From Flavobacterium sp. (GTDB taxonomy: Bacteria; Bacteroidota; Bacteroidia; Flavobacteriales; Flavobacteriaceae): DNA of 64,000 nucleotides. The notes under the pieces were generated by a model, which saw only the letters and a program-made list of their open reading frames with translations, ran no database searches and had not been told where the DNA came from. The DNA lies in assembly GCA_024644655.1 (NCBI GenBank), contig JAHEHJ010000007.1, positions 56,503 through 120,502 of the forward strand, given 5' to 3'. The translations under genes were made by a program, and so were the position numbers. Below, piece by piece: positions 51,539-61,359 of the stretch; within the stretch, counting starts at the first letter, position 1; each line of letters starts with the position of its first letter.

Positions 51539-54166
51539 TTAGTTCAAACTTGCCAAACTTTGCTCTATTGTAGCAATTTTCGCCAAGGCATCAGCTTCTT
51601 TTTTGCGTTCGTTATCAATGACTTGTGCAGGTGCTCCCGACACAAATTTCTCATTGGATAATTTTCCTTGAACACTGCGCAAAAAGCCTTGTGTATATTT
51701 CAATTCTTCTGTCAACTTAGCAATCTCAGCAACTACATCAATCGCACCTGTTACAGGTATAAAATATTCGTTCGATTTTACACGGTACGTTAAAGCACCA
51801 TCTATTTTATCCGTAGTATTTTCTAAAGATACTACGTTACCCAACTTCATGATCACCGAATCAAAATAAGTAGTCACTTTTTCATGATTTACTACTTTCA
51901 AATCAATTGCATCTTTCATCGCTATGTTTTTATCCTTGCGAATGGTTCGGATACCCGCAATTACTTCAGCAGCAAAATCAAAATCTACTATCAATTGGGC
52001 GTCAAATGCCTTCATCTCCGGATACGTAGCTACAATCAAAGCCTGCTCTGGTGTTCGCTCTGCTATATGTTGCCATATTTCCTCAGTTAAGAAAGGCATA
52101 AAAGGATGCAACAATTTCAAATTGGCCTCCAACATTTCAATAGCTTTATTGAACGTAGCACGATCAATAGGCTGTTGGTAACCTGGCTTTATCATTTCTA
52201 AGAACCACGAACAAAAATCATCCCAAACCAATTTATAAATGCTCATCAAAGCATCAGACAATCGGTATTTTTCAAAATGATCTTCTATCTCTAACAAGGT
52301 GTGTTGCAACTTAGCTTCATACCAAGCAATCGCTACAGCAGAGCTTTCAGGTTGTGCAATATCAGCTACTTCCCACCCTTTTATCAATCGGAATGCATTC
52401 CATATTTTATTCGCAAAAGCTTTACCATTGTTACACAACTCTTCATCAAACATAATGTCGTTACCCGCGGAGGCACTCAACAACAATCCTACACGAACAC
52501 CATCCGCACCAAACTTCTCAATTAACTCTAAAGGTTCAGGAGAGTTTCCTAATGATTTTGACATTTTGCGACGTTGTTTGTCTCGTACCAATCCTGTTAA
52601 ATACACATTGCTAAACGGTTTCTCTCCAGCATATTCATATCCAGCTATAATCATACGAGCTACCCAAAAGAATAAAATATCGGGACCCGTAACCAAATCA
52701 TTGGTAGGATAATAATATTTGAAATCTTCATTCTCAGGATTAGTAACGCCACCAAATACTGCCATTGGCCATAACCATGATGAAAACCAGGTATCCAAGG
52801 CATCTGCATCTTGGGTCAAATCAGCCATACTAAGCTGCGGATTATTTGTGCGTGCTTGAGCCAATATTAAGGCTTCTTCAGCCGTTTCAGCTACAACAAA
52901 ATCTTCTTTGCCATCTCCAAAATAATACGCTGGGATTTGCTGTCCCCACCACAATTGACGCGATATGTTCCAATCACGTATGTTTTCCAACCAATGACGA
53001 TACGTATTGTTGAAACGGGATGGATATAATTTAATTTCTTCGGTTTCCAAAACGGCTTTTATCGCCGGCTTCACTAAGTCTTCCATACGCAAAAACCACT
53101 GATCGGATAAACGAGGCTCTATCACAGCTTTGGTTCGCTCTGATGTTCCTACTTTATTCAAATGATTCTCTACTTTTTCCAAAGCATTCAAATCGTCCAA
53201 TTCTTTAGCTATTGCTTCACGAACCACAAAACGATCTTGTCCTTGGTAATGCAATCCAAAACTATTTAAAGTGGCATCTTCATTAAAAATGTCAATAATT
53301 TCAAGATTATGCTTCTCTCCTAATGCTTTATCATTCACATCATGTGCAGGGGTTACTTTTAAACAACCTGTCCCAAATTCCATATCCACATAGGTGTCAA
53401 AAATAATAGGAATAAAACGGTTGCAAATCGGCACAATCGCTTGCTTGCCTTTCAAATGGCTATAGCGCTCATCATCGGGATGGATACAAATAGCCGTATC
53501 TCCCAAAATAGTCTCCGGGCGGGTAGTCGCAATGGTAACAAACTCATTACTTCCCACAATTTGATACTTCAAATGATACAACTTGCCTTGACGCTCTTCA
53601 TAAATTACTTCTTCATCAGACAAAGTTGTTTTTGCTTCTGGATCCCAGTTAACCATACGGTATCCTCTATAAATTTGCCCTTTATTGTATAAATCAACAA
53701 AGGATTTAATTACCGAAGCGGTCATATCATCGTCCATAGTAAACTTAGTTCGATCCCAATCACAAGAACAACCCAATTGCTTCAACTGTTCCAAGATGGT
53801 ACCACCATATTTGTCAGTCCAATCCCAAGCGTGTTTCAAAAACTCTTCACGAGTCAAATCATTTTTATTGATACCCTCGCTTTTTAACTTCGCCACTACT
53901 TTGGCTTCTGTAGCAATAGAGGCATGATCCGTTCCAGGAACCCAACAAGCGTTAAATCCTTTCAAACGAGCACGACGAATCAATACATCTTGTATGGTAT
54001 TGTTCAACATATGACCCATATGCAAGACTCCCGTTACGTTAGGTGGTGGTATGGTAATGGTATAAGGGGTTCTGTGGTCAGGCTTAGAATGAAAATACTT
54101 GTTTTTCATCCAGTAGTCATACCACTTTTTTTCTACTTCTTTGGCGTTAAATTGTGCTGGTATCAT
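51539..54166 (-). CDS. valS: Valyl-tRNA synthetase
   Basis: 875 residues. PPPNVTGVLHMGHML holds the HIGH-like motif and QRRKMSKSLGNSPEP the KMSKS loop. The editing domain (YHLKYQIVGSNEFVTIATTRPET), anticodon domain and C-terminal coiled coil (~810-875) are all present. Charges tRNA-Val. A 5' leader of about 225 nt precedes it. Confidence 0.97.
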   Translation of the reverse strand: MIPAQFNAKEVEKKWYDYWMKNKYFHSKPDHRTPYTITIPPPNVTGVLHMGHMLNNTIQDVLIRRARLKGFNACWVPGTDHASIATEAKVVAKLKSEGINKNDLTREEFLKHAWDWTDKYGGTILEQLKQLGCSCDWDRTKFTMDDDMTASVIKSFVDLYNKGQIYRGYRMVNWDPEAKTTLSDEEVIYEERQGKLYHLKYQIVGSNEFVTIATTRPETILGDTAICIHPDDERYSHLKGKQAIVPICNRFIPIIFDTYVDMEFGTGCLKVTPAHDVNDKALGEKHNLEIIDIFNEDATLNSFGLHYQGQDRFVVREAIAKELDDLNALEKVENHLNKVGTSERTKAVIEPRLSDQWFLRMEDLVKPAIKAVLETEEIKLYPSRFNNTYRHWLENIRDWNISRQLWWGQQIPAYYFGDGKEDFVVAETAEEALILAQARTNNPQLSMADLTQDADALDTWFSSWLWPMAVFGGVTNPENEDFKYYYPTNDLVTGPDILFFWVARMIIAGYEYAGEKPFSNVYLTGLVRDKQRRKMSKSLGNSPEPLELIEKFGADGVRVGLLLSASAGNDIMFDEELCNNGKAFANKIWNAFRLIKGWEVADIAQPESSAVAIAWYEAKLQHTLLEIEDHFEKYRLSDALMSIYKLVWDDFCSWFLEMIKPGYQQPIDRATFNKAIEMLEANLKLLHPFMPFLTEEIWQHIAERTPEQALIVATYPEMKAFDAQLIVDFDFAAEVIAGIRTIRKDKNIAMKDAIDLKVVNHEKVTTYFDSVIMKLGNVVSLENTTDKIDGALTYRVKSNEYFIPVTGAIDVVAEIAKLTEELKYTQGFLRSVQGKLSNEKFVSGAPAQVIDNERKKEADALAKIATIEQSLASLN

Positions 54167-54393
54167 GTATAAGGTGATTTAAAATTAAGCGACCAAACCC
54201 TTCGGTTAAGTCAAATGGATTACAAAAAATAAAAAGGATTCCTAACTTGTCCCCTATGGCAGAAATCTACCGTGTAGAACGACAGACGGAATAAGGATTA
54301 CGGACACCATCCATAGACTCGCTCCCGATAATCAAGTACGGGTACAAGTGCGTTAAATAGGGTAATTTTGTTTTGGTACACTTTTTGTAATTT
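54167..54393 (-). other. Long 5' leader of valS
   Basis: The probable -7 box at 54400-54407 gives a start near 54393, leaving ~225 nt before the ATG. The leader is less AT-rich than usual intergenic DNA and has local pairing (AACC-gaag-GGTT; CCCG...CGGG). It contains no ORF of note. It does not resemble a known T-box. Confidence 0.4.
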
Positions 54394-54399
54394 TAAATG

Positions 54400-54407
54400 C
54401 AAAAGTA
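54400..54407 (-). promoter_or_regulatory. Bacteroidota -7 box of valS
   Basis: TACTTTTG on the minus strand, far upstream of the valS ATG. Confidence 0.5.
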
Positions 54408-54500
54408 ATTAATAACTACTTTAGAAAAAATTAAGAATTAAATTTTTGTGTATTAATTTAAACAAACTATTTTTACGAACCATTGTTAACCCATTGTACT

Positions 54501-54935
54501 ATGAAACAGATATTACTTATAGCAGCCTTTTTAGTCAACGCCCTTGCTACAGGACAAACCGGAGCTAAAATTGAATTCAAGGATAAAGACAACACCATTG
54601 ACTACGGTACGGTGAATAAAGAAGACGACAATGGTATACGCGTATTCGAGTTTACCAACACGGGAGACGCACCTTTAATCATTACCAATGTTCAATCAAG
54701 CTGTGGATGTACAGTACCTTCAAAACCTACAGAACCAATCGCACCAGGTATGACTGGAAAAATAGAAGTAAAATACAACATGCACACAGGCCCCATACGC
54801 AAAACCATTACCGTAGAAAGTAATGCGGTCAATGTTGAAGAAGGTCGTGTAGCCCTAAAAATAAAAGGAGAAGTAATCGAAAAGCCGGTGGTAAACCTCC
54901 TCGAGAAAAAGACGAAAAGTCCAATGATGCAATAA
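54501..54935 (+). CDS. Exported DUF1573 protein
   Basis: 144 residues from ATG 54501; the earlier TTG is unlikely. MKQILLIAAFLVNALATGQ is a signal peptide. DUF1573 pattern: FEFTNTGDAPLIITNVQSSCGCTVPSKPTEPIAPGMTGKI with its CGC motif. An Ig-like beta fold; periplasmic. Overlaps a bidirectional terminator at its end. Confidence 0.9.
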   Translation: MKQILLIAAFLVNALATGQTGAKIEFKDKDNTIDYGTVNKEDDNGIRVFEFTNTGDAPLIITNVQSSCGCTVPSKPTEPIAPGMTGKIEVKYNMHTGPIRKTITVESNAVNVEEGRVALKIKGEVIEKPVVNLLEKKTKSPMMQ

Positions 54936-54966
54936 AAAACGCCCCAGCAATTGGGGCGTTTTTTTT
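54934..54966. terminator. Bidirectional terminator
   Basis: AAAAAACGCCCCA/TTGGGGCGTTTTTT, between convergent DUF1573 and aspartyl protease genes. Confidence 0.92.
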
Positions 54967-56293
54967 ATAAGATACTTTTTAAAACAATAGTAACAACAAA
55001 CGAACGACCTTGTCGTTCCAATTCCAATTCAATTTTTTTGCCTTCTTCAGAACGCAATGCATCGTTTATCTTTTCAATCGTTAAATCCCGTGCCATACGT
55101 CCATTAATCCGCAACAAACGATCGCCTTGCTTTACACCAACTTGTTCCGCTTGGGAACCCAACCTTACATTCGCAATGGTAAAAACAGGCTTTAACTCAA
55201 ACCGAATTTTGACATTTCGCTCCTGGGTTTCTTCCCGATCTTGGGTATATATTTTAATTCCGTCTGAGGCCGAATCATAGAGCGGAGTAGTCCATTCCAT
55301 TCCTCCATGCTCAATTTCTATACCACTCATATTGAATCGAAAAGGTTCTGTAACTTTATCATTAGGTTTAGTATATAAACTACCATGCCTATAATCAAAT
55401 ACAACATCAAATCGAGAAAGCACTTCTCCTCCTATTGAGCCCACTCGTTCGGTCACAAAATGAACGCCTGCAAAAGCCGTAGAATCGGGCATCGTAACTA
55501 TTGGATATTCCAATTGGGTACCTCCAAATTGAAAGCGATCAATTCTACCCCGCAAACCATAAATAGCACCGCTAAATCCTCTCCCCAAATAATCGGGCAA
55601 ATTGGGTTCTGGGACTTGCAAATGCCGAGTCTTATTTTTAAATATCCACAACGCATCACTATTACCCGTATCAATCAATACACGAGACGGTATTTCTCGT
55701 CCCTTCTGTACTACCAAACTTGTATAATAGGGCTTCTGATCCAATATAGTAATAGTCTCTTGTGTGAAATGACGCTTCAAGCGTTTCGTTAATACCTTGG
55801 CTCCAGAATCATACACCACTACCCGCTTGCGTGTATAATCTATTTCAATCGGATGATTTTTAAAGAAATGATACCCTATTATCCCATTAACAGGGATTCC
55901 AACTTGTGAAGAAAAATTAAACTCTTGGTCCAATACCACATAGATGTCATGGTCCATATCTTTATAGCCATTGGCATTCAAAATATTCTTAGAGGTCTTA
56001 TACCCCTCAACAGCTTCATTACTACCCAAGCCTTTGAGTTTAAGCTTTTCGACATGATAAAAGGGAATTTGCTCTTGGTCTTCTAAACTAAAAAGTAAAG
56101 TCTCCTCTACTCCCGTATCCAACAAAAAAGTCAACGTAACTCCATTGACTGTAATGGGAATAAATACTAAATTATTGATCATCTGAAACGGGATGACCAC
56201 TTTTGATTTACCAGCGGGTAAGTGAAATTCCGATTGGCCCCACAGTACTAACGAGGAACTCAACCAAAGAAATACCACTAACAGGCTACGCAT
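54965..56293 (-). CDS. Retropepsin-like aspartyl protease with PDZ domain
   Basis: 442 residues. Signal peptide MRSLLVVFLWLSSSLVLWG. Two D-T-G motifs (LTFLLDTGVEETLLF, ~58; RVLIDTGNSDALW, ~205) mark two retropepsin-like domains. The PDZ domain (~360-442; VRLGSQAEQVGVKQGDRLLRINGR) closes it. Periplasmic. Substrate unknown. Confidence 0.88.
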   Translation of the reverse strand: MRSLLVVFLWLSSSLVLWGQSEFHLPAGKSKVVIPFQMINNLVFIPITVNGVTLTFLLDTGVEETLLFSLEDQEQIPFYHVEKLKLKGLGSNEAVEGYKTSKNILNANGYKDMDHDIYVVLDQEFNFSSQVGIPVNGIIGYHFFKNHPIEIDYTRKRVVVYDSGAKVLTKRLKRHFTQETITILDQKPYYTSLVVQKGREIPSRVLIDTGNSDALWIFKNKTRHLQVPEPNLPDYLGRGFSGAIYGLRGRIDRFQFGGTQLEYPIVTMPDSTAFAGVHFVTERVGSIGGEVLSRFDVVFDYRHGSLYTKPNDKVTEPFRFNMSGIEIEHGGMEWTTPLYDSASDGIKIYTQDREETQERNVKIRFELKPVFTIANVRLGSQAEQVGVKQGDRLLRINGRMARDLTIEKINDALRSEEGKKIELELERQGRSFVVTIVLKSIL

Positions 56294-56422
56294 AAACTTC
56301 TATTTTTTATAAATTTAATAAAAAAGAGGATGTAAAAATACATTTCTACTATTTATAAAGTCATCAAAGGAATTGTGTACCAATTAAAAATATCGCAAAT
56401 TTGCAACTCAAAAATCAATATC

Positions 56423-57616
56423 ATGCCAAAAATATCTTTGAAAGGCCAACAAATGCCTGAATCACCTATCCGAAAATTGGTGCCTTACGCCGAAATCGCT
56501 AAAAAGAAAGGCAACAAAGTATACCACTTAAACATTGGACAACCCGATATAAAAACACCAGAGGTAGCGTTAAACGCGGTTAAAACAGCCAATATTACTG
56601 TGTTAGAATACAGCCATTCTGCTGGTTTTGAAAGCTACAGAACCAAACTTTCTGCCTACTATAAAAACCACGGCTTGCCTATTGACACTGCCGATATTAT
56701 CATTACAACAGGAGGCTCGGAAGCCTTGCTTTTTGCTATGGGAAGTACCATGGATGCTGGTGACGAAATCATTATACCTGAACCTTTCTATGCCAATTAT
56801 AACGGATTCTCTACAGCCTCAGGCGTAACAGTTGTTCCTGTTATATCAACAATTGACGAAGGTTTTGCTTTACCTCCTATTGCTGCCTTTGAACAATTAA
56901 TCACTCCAAGAACTAAAGCCATCCTAATATGTAATCCAGGAAACCCAACCGGTTACTTGTATTCCAAAGAAGAAATTATGCAATTGGCTGAAATCGTAAA
57001 AAAACACGACTTATTCCTTATAGCCGACGAAGTATACCGCGAATTCATTTATGACGGTGAAGAACATTTCTCAGTAATGAATGTACCCGGTCTAGAAGAA
57101 CATGCCATTATGATTGATTCGGTTTCCAAACGCTATAGTATGTGTGGCGCTAGAATTGGATGTATTGTGTCTAAAAACAAAGCATTGATGGCTACTGCAA
57201 TGAAGTTTGCTCAAGCACGATTAAGCCCTCCAACCTATGCCCAAATCGCTAGTGAAGCAGCTCTAGAAACACCTCAAAGTTATTTTGATGACGTGATTTC
57301 AGAATATAAAGACCGTCGTGATACCTTAATTGCCGAATTACAAAAAATCGATGGAGTAAAAGTAGCTACTCCTAAAGGTGCTTTCTATTGTATCGCTCAA
57401 TTACCAGTTGCCAATGCGGATCACTTCGCACAATGGCTCCTAGAATCCTACGATGACAATAAAGAAACGGTAATGGTAGCGCCCGCCGCAGGCTTCTACT
57501 CTACACCCAATGTAGGCCTCAACGAAGTCCGTATTGCCTACGTGCTCAAGAAAGATGATTTGGTTCGCTCTGTAGCCATACTCAAAAAAGCATTGGTAGC
57601 ATACAACGCTTTATAA
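56423..57616 (+). CDS. PLP-dependent class I/II aminotransferase
   Basis: 397 residues from ATG 56423 (MPKISLKGQQMPESPIRKL); the longer frame has no support. NIGQPDIKTPEV, ICNPGNPTGYLYSKEE, and SVSKRYSMCGARIGC with the PLP Lys show the fold-type I class, like aspartate aminotransferase. The amino acid donor is uncertain. A terminator follows. Confidence 0.9.
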   Translation: MPKISLKGQQMPESPIRKLVPYAEIAKKKGNKVYHLNIGQPDIKTPEVALNAVKTANITVLEYSHSAGFESYRTKLSAYYKNHGLPIDTADIIITTGGSEALLFAMGSTMDAGDEIIIPEPFYANYNGFSTASGVTVVPVISTIDEGFALPPIAAFEQLITPRTKAILICNPGNPTGYLYSKEEIMQLAEIVKKHDLFLIADEVYREFIYDGEEHFSVMNVPGLEEHAIMIDSVSKRYSMCGARIGCIVSKNKALMATAMKFAQARLSPPTYAQIASEAALETPQSYFDDVISEYKDRRDTLIAELQKIDGVKVATPKGAFYCIAQLPVANADHFAQWLLESYDDNKETVMVAPAAGFYSTPNVGLNEVRIAYVLKKDDLVRSVAILKKALVAYNAL

Positions 57617-57624
57617 TAATAAAC

Positions 57625-57652
57625 AACGCCTCACTAGTGAGGCGTTTTTATT
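57625..57652 (+). terminator. Terminator of the aminotransferase gene
   Basis: AACGCCTCAC-ta-GTGAGGCGTT with T run. Confidence 0.9.
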
Positions 57653-57664
57653 TAGGTTTATATG

Positions 57665-58111
57665 CTACACCCACTTACTATCTCGAGTTGTAGCATCCAA
57701 GATGTCAACATCCAAAGCCAAACGAAAATGTTCGGCCACACGAAAAGCGTCTTCCAACTCTTCCGTCTGATAAAAAGTAATGTATTTATTTCCTGAATAA
57801 AACAAATTCAATTGAATCACATCGTTTTTAAAGGTTCCTATTGTGGCCCCATAAGAATTCACCGATACAGCTTCTTTAGTTTTAAAAACAGACACATACT
57901 CAAATTTTGGAATAGGCTTCCAACGTCCCCAACGCATTCCCAATATCGAGGTAATCAATCGATAGGTTTTGTCCTCCAAATGAATCTCTGCTCCAGAAGT
58001 AGCTGCAAAATTAATTCCCAACGCTATAAACACAACACCAAGCAGTAAACTATTGTACATGAGTATTTTAACCCCAGCAACCAAAAGTACTACTGCCAAT
58101 ACTTTTTTCAT
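57665..58111 (-). CDS. Small two-helix membrane protein, unknown
   Basis: 148 residues from ATG 58111 (MKKVLAVVLLVAGVKILMY), preferred over ATG 58144 because the first helix then starts at once. Two hydrophobic helices (~3-18 and 22-38) precede a soluble domain of mixed fold. No motif recognised. Convergent with the aminotransferase. Confidence 0.65.
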   Translation of the reverse strand: MKKVLAVVLLVAGVKILMYNSLLLGVVFIALGINFAATSGAEIHLEDKTYRLITSILGMRWGRWKPIPKFEYVSVFKTKEAVSVNSYGATIGTFKNDVIQLNLFYSGNKYITFYQTEELEDAFRVAEHFRLALDVDILDATTRDSKWV

Positions 58112-58178
58112 AAACAATACGGTCCTAACATAAACTATTGTCATGGTACTATAATGGTAGTGTTATAAGGTAAAATCA

Positions 58179-58724
58179 CTAAAGTGCCGTTTTTAACGAA
58201 CGTAATAAATGATGAAGTTTAGCATACTCACCCGATTGGCCAAACAAACTAGCATCATATCGGGCCCCCACTATAGCCGATCGCCCACAATCAAAATCGA
58301 GTTTGGCTACTCCTATTACTTTGTCTTTCTTTCTAAAAATTAAAACATCGCGGTAAATAGGTTCACAGGAAGGATACGAAGGGTTCTCTACCGTTTGTTT
58401 GACAAACAATCGCCCCAATTCTTTATACATTTTAGGATCCAAACGCACTTTGTCAAAAGCCAATATCTCCATATTATTGATAAATAAAGTATCAATAGTA
58501 CTCACTGGTATGCGTTGTTGCAAGATTTGCATCAAGGCCAATTCTTTATTAGTCTTATCGGCTTTCATAGCAATGGAATCCACTGCCTGTTGCTTGATAT
58601 CCAAATGGTAGTAATCTACTGCATCATAAACGAAAAATGGCATCTCTTGGGCCACTACAGCTTCTTTCTTTTGCTGACAGGCCACAAAAGCCATACAAAT
58701 CCCTAACAATAGTATCTTTTTCAT
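58179..58724 (-). CDS. Hypothetical lipoprotein
   Basis: 181 residues. The signal MKKILLLGICMAFVACQQKK has lipobox Cys16. The rest is mixed alpha/beta with Cys residues (SCEPIYRDV, DFDCGRSAIVG). No family recognised. It may be co-transcribed with the 57665 gene. Confidence 0.7.
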   Translation of the reverse strand: MKKILLLGICMAFVACQQKKEAVVAQEMPFFVYDAVDYYHLDIKQQAVDSIAMKADKTNKELALMQILQQRIPVSTIDTLFINNMEILAFDKVRLDPKMYKELGRLFVKQTVENPSYPSCEPIYRDVLIFRKKDKVIGVAKLDFDCGRSAIVGARYDASLFGQSGEYAKLHHLLRSLKTAL

Positions 58725-58809
58725 GAGTAGTATATTGGTTAATCAAATATAAGTAGAATTTTATAATTTCACGGTAATCAGTGCTATTCAAATGACGAAC
58801 TAGCAGCTC

Positions 58810-59088
58810 CTAGTGGTGGGAATACCTGCCAGGATGCCGATACCGATAACTCTTACTAGCGTTTCTTTGACGTAAAGCATGTGGGCTTGTACTAACAGTT
58901 TTTCGAATATGACCCCGAACCATATGCCCAGTACGGGTATGATGGGCAGGGACATAAGACCCCACACTATCTGAATTTTTACCTATAAAAATAAAAAAAA
59001 CAATAAACAACCCCATCATAACATAGGCAATACCATTATCATCCCGTTTCCGAGAAGGCATTGAAGAAGGCTGTTTTGTAGGTTCCAT
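58810..59088 (-). CDS. Small His/Arg-rich membrane protein
   Basis: 92 residues. Pro/Lys-rich N-terminus, one membrane helix (GIAYVMMGLFIVFFIFIG, ~19-36), then a His/Arg/Ser-rich tail (PAHHTRTGHMVRGHIRKTVS ... RYRHPGRYSHH) that could bind metal or nucleic acid. No homologue in my knowledge. Confidence 0.6.
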   Translation of the reverse strand: MEPTKQPSSMPSRKRDDNGIAYVMMGLFIVFFIFIGKNSDSVGSYVPAHHTRTGHMVRGHIRKTVSTSPHALRQRNASKSYRYRHPGRYSHH

Positions 59089-59162
59089 AGTAATTTATTA
59101 TATATACTTTGATAAATTTCATTAGTATAGCTTATGCATTGTATTTAGACTCTACATTTACT

Positions 59163-60638
59163 CTACCTCTTCTCTAGACGAACCAACCCTTGACGTGTGG
59201 CTACATACAAAACTCCTTTGGCATCCATCGCCAAAGCCGATATATAGGAGGTGGGAAGTTTTGAATTTTCATTGTGATAATCTTCCCAAATTCCGCTTTT
59301 CAAATCATAACGAACCAAACCGGCTCTGTCTGTAGCAATCCACAATACCTGCTCTCGTACATCATATAATAAGTCGGTTATACCATTAAAAGGCAAACCC
59401 GAATTAGTGGTTGTTAATTGGCGCATACTGCCATTGGCAGCTCTAACAATCAATCCCTCATCATTATTAACTTGTTTCTTGTCTTTACGGTCAAATTCAT
59501 ACACCGAAAAATACAAATTTCCGTCCACATCTTCTTCCATATCGGTTATGCATTTTCCTTTTAAAACCGTATTACTGGCCTCAAAAGACAGGGCTTTCCC
59601 ATGTTCATCAACCATAACCGAACCCGAATACGTGCCAATCCAAAGTCGGTTTTTGGAATCTCGTTGCGCATACCGCACTTTATTAGATGGCAACTCAGGT
59701 AAATTAGCAGTGGTAAGGGTTGTCCATTTTCCGTGTTGGTTGAGTGTCAACCCGTCTTTTGAACAAAAAAATAGGGTTTCCGTTGGAGCATGGTATTGAA
59801 TCGCATAAGCATCTCCAACTCCTATTTCTTTCGGTTCATACATAGTCCAATGTTGACCGTCATAACTGTAAATATGATCTTTTCCACATACCCATTTGGT
59901 GTTGCTCCCATCACAGGCTAATGCATAATAACCAAAATAGGTTCCTTTATCCGTAATGTTTTGCTCTTCACGAGTAAACAGTTTTCCATCAAAGGTGACT
60001 AATCCTTGCTTTACAGTCATCCAAAGCAATCCTTGGGTATCAATAACCAACTCGTCATTCCAATTGTCGGGCAAATTCGAATTGGACGAATTCCATGCTT
60101 TAATAATATAATCACTCAAGTGCTTATTTTTATACACATAATCCTTGTTGTATACTTCCGGATTTTGGGGATGATCAAATGACTTCTCAAAAGCCGCCAT
60201 ATCTACCCGTTGGATACCTCCCGTTAATTGGCTGTCATGTATTTCAAAAGCCAAAGTAACCGAATTGTAGCCTTCTTTCTTTAATTTGGTTTGGGCAGGT
60301 ATATACCCTTCAAACGTATTCAAAGCTAACATGATTCGGCGCGATATAGACGAATTGGACTCATCTGTATGACTCAACACACAAGCATGCCCTGTAGAAT
60401 CCATCAATACTTGAAACAATACTTTGCCTTTGATACCCTTTAAGTTCATAGAAGCATTCAAATGGGATAGCATGTCTTTGAATTTCTCAGGTTCAACTTG
60501 GGCCTTTTCATCCCCACAATCCAAACAAAATTGTTTGGCATCACAAGTTTCAATCTTTACGGCAAATAAGTTCTGAGCTTGAGTCGTACTTGAAATACAG
60601 ACTAAAGCCACTATAAAAAAGCGATATAATATTTTCAT
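59163..60638 (-). CDS. Exported TonB_C-like domain fused to a regulator-type beta-propeller
   Basis: 491 residues. Signal MKILYRFFIVALVCISSTTQA. Residues ~60-155 (GKVLFQVLMDSTGHACVLSH, then GYNSVTLAFEI) resemble a TonB C-terminal energy-transducer domain. The remaining ~330 residues have propeller blades (GLLWMTVKQGLVTFDG, NRLWIGTYSGSVMVDE, QVLWIATDRAGLVRYD, GVLYVATRQGLVRLEK) of the two-component-regulator propeller kind, without any kinase part. Periplasmic; fused architecture unusual. Confidence 0.75.
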   Translation of the reverse strand: MKILYRFFIVALVCISSTTQAQNLFAVKIETCDAKQFCLDCGDEKAQVEPEKFKDMLSHLNASMNLKGIKGKVLFQVLMDSTGHACVLSHTDESNSSISRRIMLALNTFEGYIPAQTKLKKEGYNSVTLAFEIHDSQLTGGIQRVDMAAFEKSFDHPQNPEVYNKDYVYKNKHLSDYIIKAWNSSNSNLPDNWNDELVIDTQGLLWMTVKQGLVTFDGKLFTREEQNITDKGTYFGYYALACDGSNTKWVCGKDHIYSYDGQHWTMYEPKEIGVGDAYAIQYHAPTETLFFCSKDGLTLNQHGKWTTLTTANLPELPSNKVRYAQRDSKNRLWIGTYSGSVMVDEHGKALSFEASNTVLKGKCITDMEEDVDGNLYFSVYEFDRKDKKQVNNDEGLIVRAANGSMRQLTTTNSGLPFNGITDLLYDVREQVLWIATDRAGLVRYDLKSGIWEDYHNENSKLPTSYISALAMDAKGVLYVATRQGLVRLEKR

Positions 60639-60709
60639 ATAATTGGAGTTCGTATAATGATTAATAGCATGTCAAACAAAAACTAAGTCAATGACATTGT
60701 ATAGCCAAA

Positions 60710-61108
60710 TTAGCCCTTTGCTACCATATACAACACCATCGAGGCTCCTTCGGGACTTTGTATGTGAAGCACACAAGAAGTAACGGATATAGATTGGACT
60801 TGAAAGGTTAACAATATCCCATTATCGGCGTCTTTTACTGTGAGTACACCTTCAACCTTATCATAACTCCAAACGCCGTGTTCTGTAGTAGTTCCACTAA
60901 CCGAATCGGTTTTGTGATTGGCATAAAACACCATGGTATCTTTTTCGTGACCCGCTGGAGCTGGCAACTTCTGCCCTCCCATCTCATAATGGTCCAAATG
61001 CCACTCTTTGACAATCAAAGTCTCAAAATCAGGTCGCTCCTGTGACCAACTCATCCAAGTACAACTTAACATGAACCCCAAAATCAAAGACCGTTGTATG
61101 TTTTTCAT
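60710..61108 (-). CDS. Exported lipocalin-like protein
   Basis: 132 residues. Signal MKNIQRSLILGFMLSCTWMSWS. EWHLDHYEMGGQKLPAPAG and GVWSYDKVEGVLTV are reminiscent of the small lipocalin-like family of Bacteroidota. Function unknown. Confidence 0.65.
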   Translation of the reverse strand: MKNIQRSLILGFMLSCTWMSWSQERPDFETLIVKEWHLDHYEMGGQKLPAPAGHEKDTMVFYANHKTDSVSGTTTEHGVWSYDKVEGVLTVKDADNGILLTFQVQSISVTSCVLHIQSPEGASMVLYMVAKG

Positions 61109-61296
61109 AAAAAATAAGTTAAGTAACGAATATACTACTTATTTGAAAAGTAGGAAAAGAGAACTATTACTTTTTGTTTTAATGTTTTACTTAATGTATT
61201 TCAATACTAGGACTACAGCTTAAAATCGGGCTCTTACAAAAAAATGCAGTTCATCGAGTTTACCCCTAAATTCTTTGCCTATAGTTGCTTTAAATA

Positions 61297-61304
61297 TATA
61301 TTTG
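61297..61304 (+). promoter_or_regulatory. Bacteroidota -7 box of the 61360 gene
   Basis: TATATTTG, 55 bases before ATG 61360. Confidence 0.5.
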
Positions 61305-61359
61305 CCTATCTATAAGCCCATAAAATAGACCCCAAACAACCTATACACCTACAAATTAA

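Noticed and set aside
54167-54393. T-box riboswitch
   Set aside because: No T-box sequence and no specifier loop found; T-boxes are not expected in Bacteroidota.
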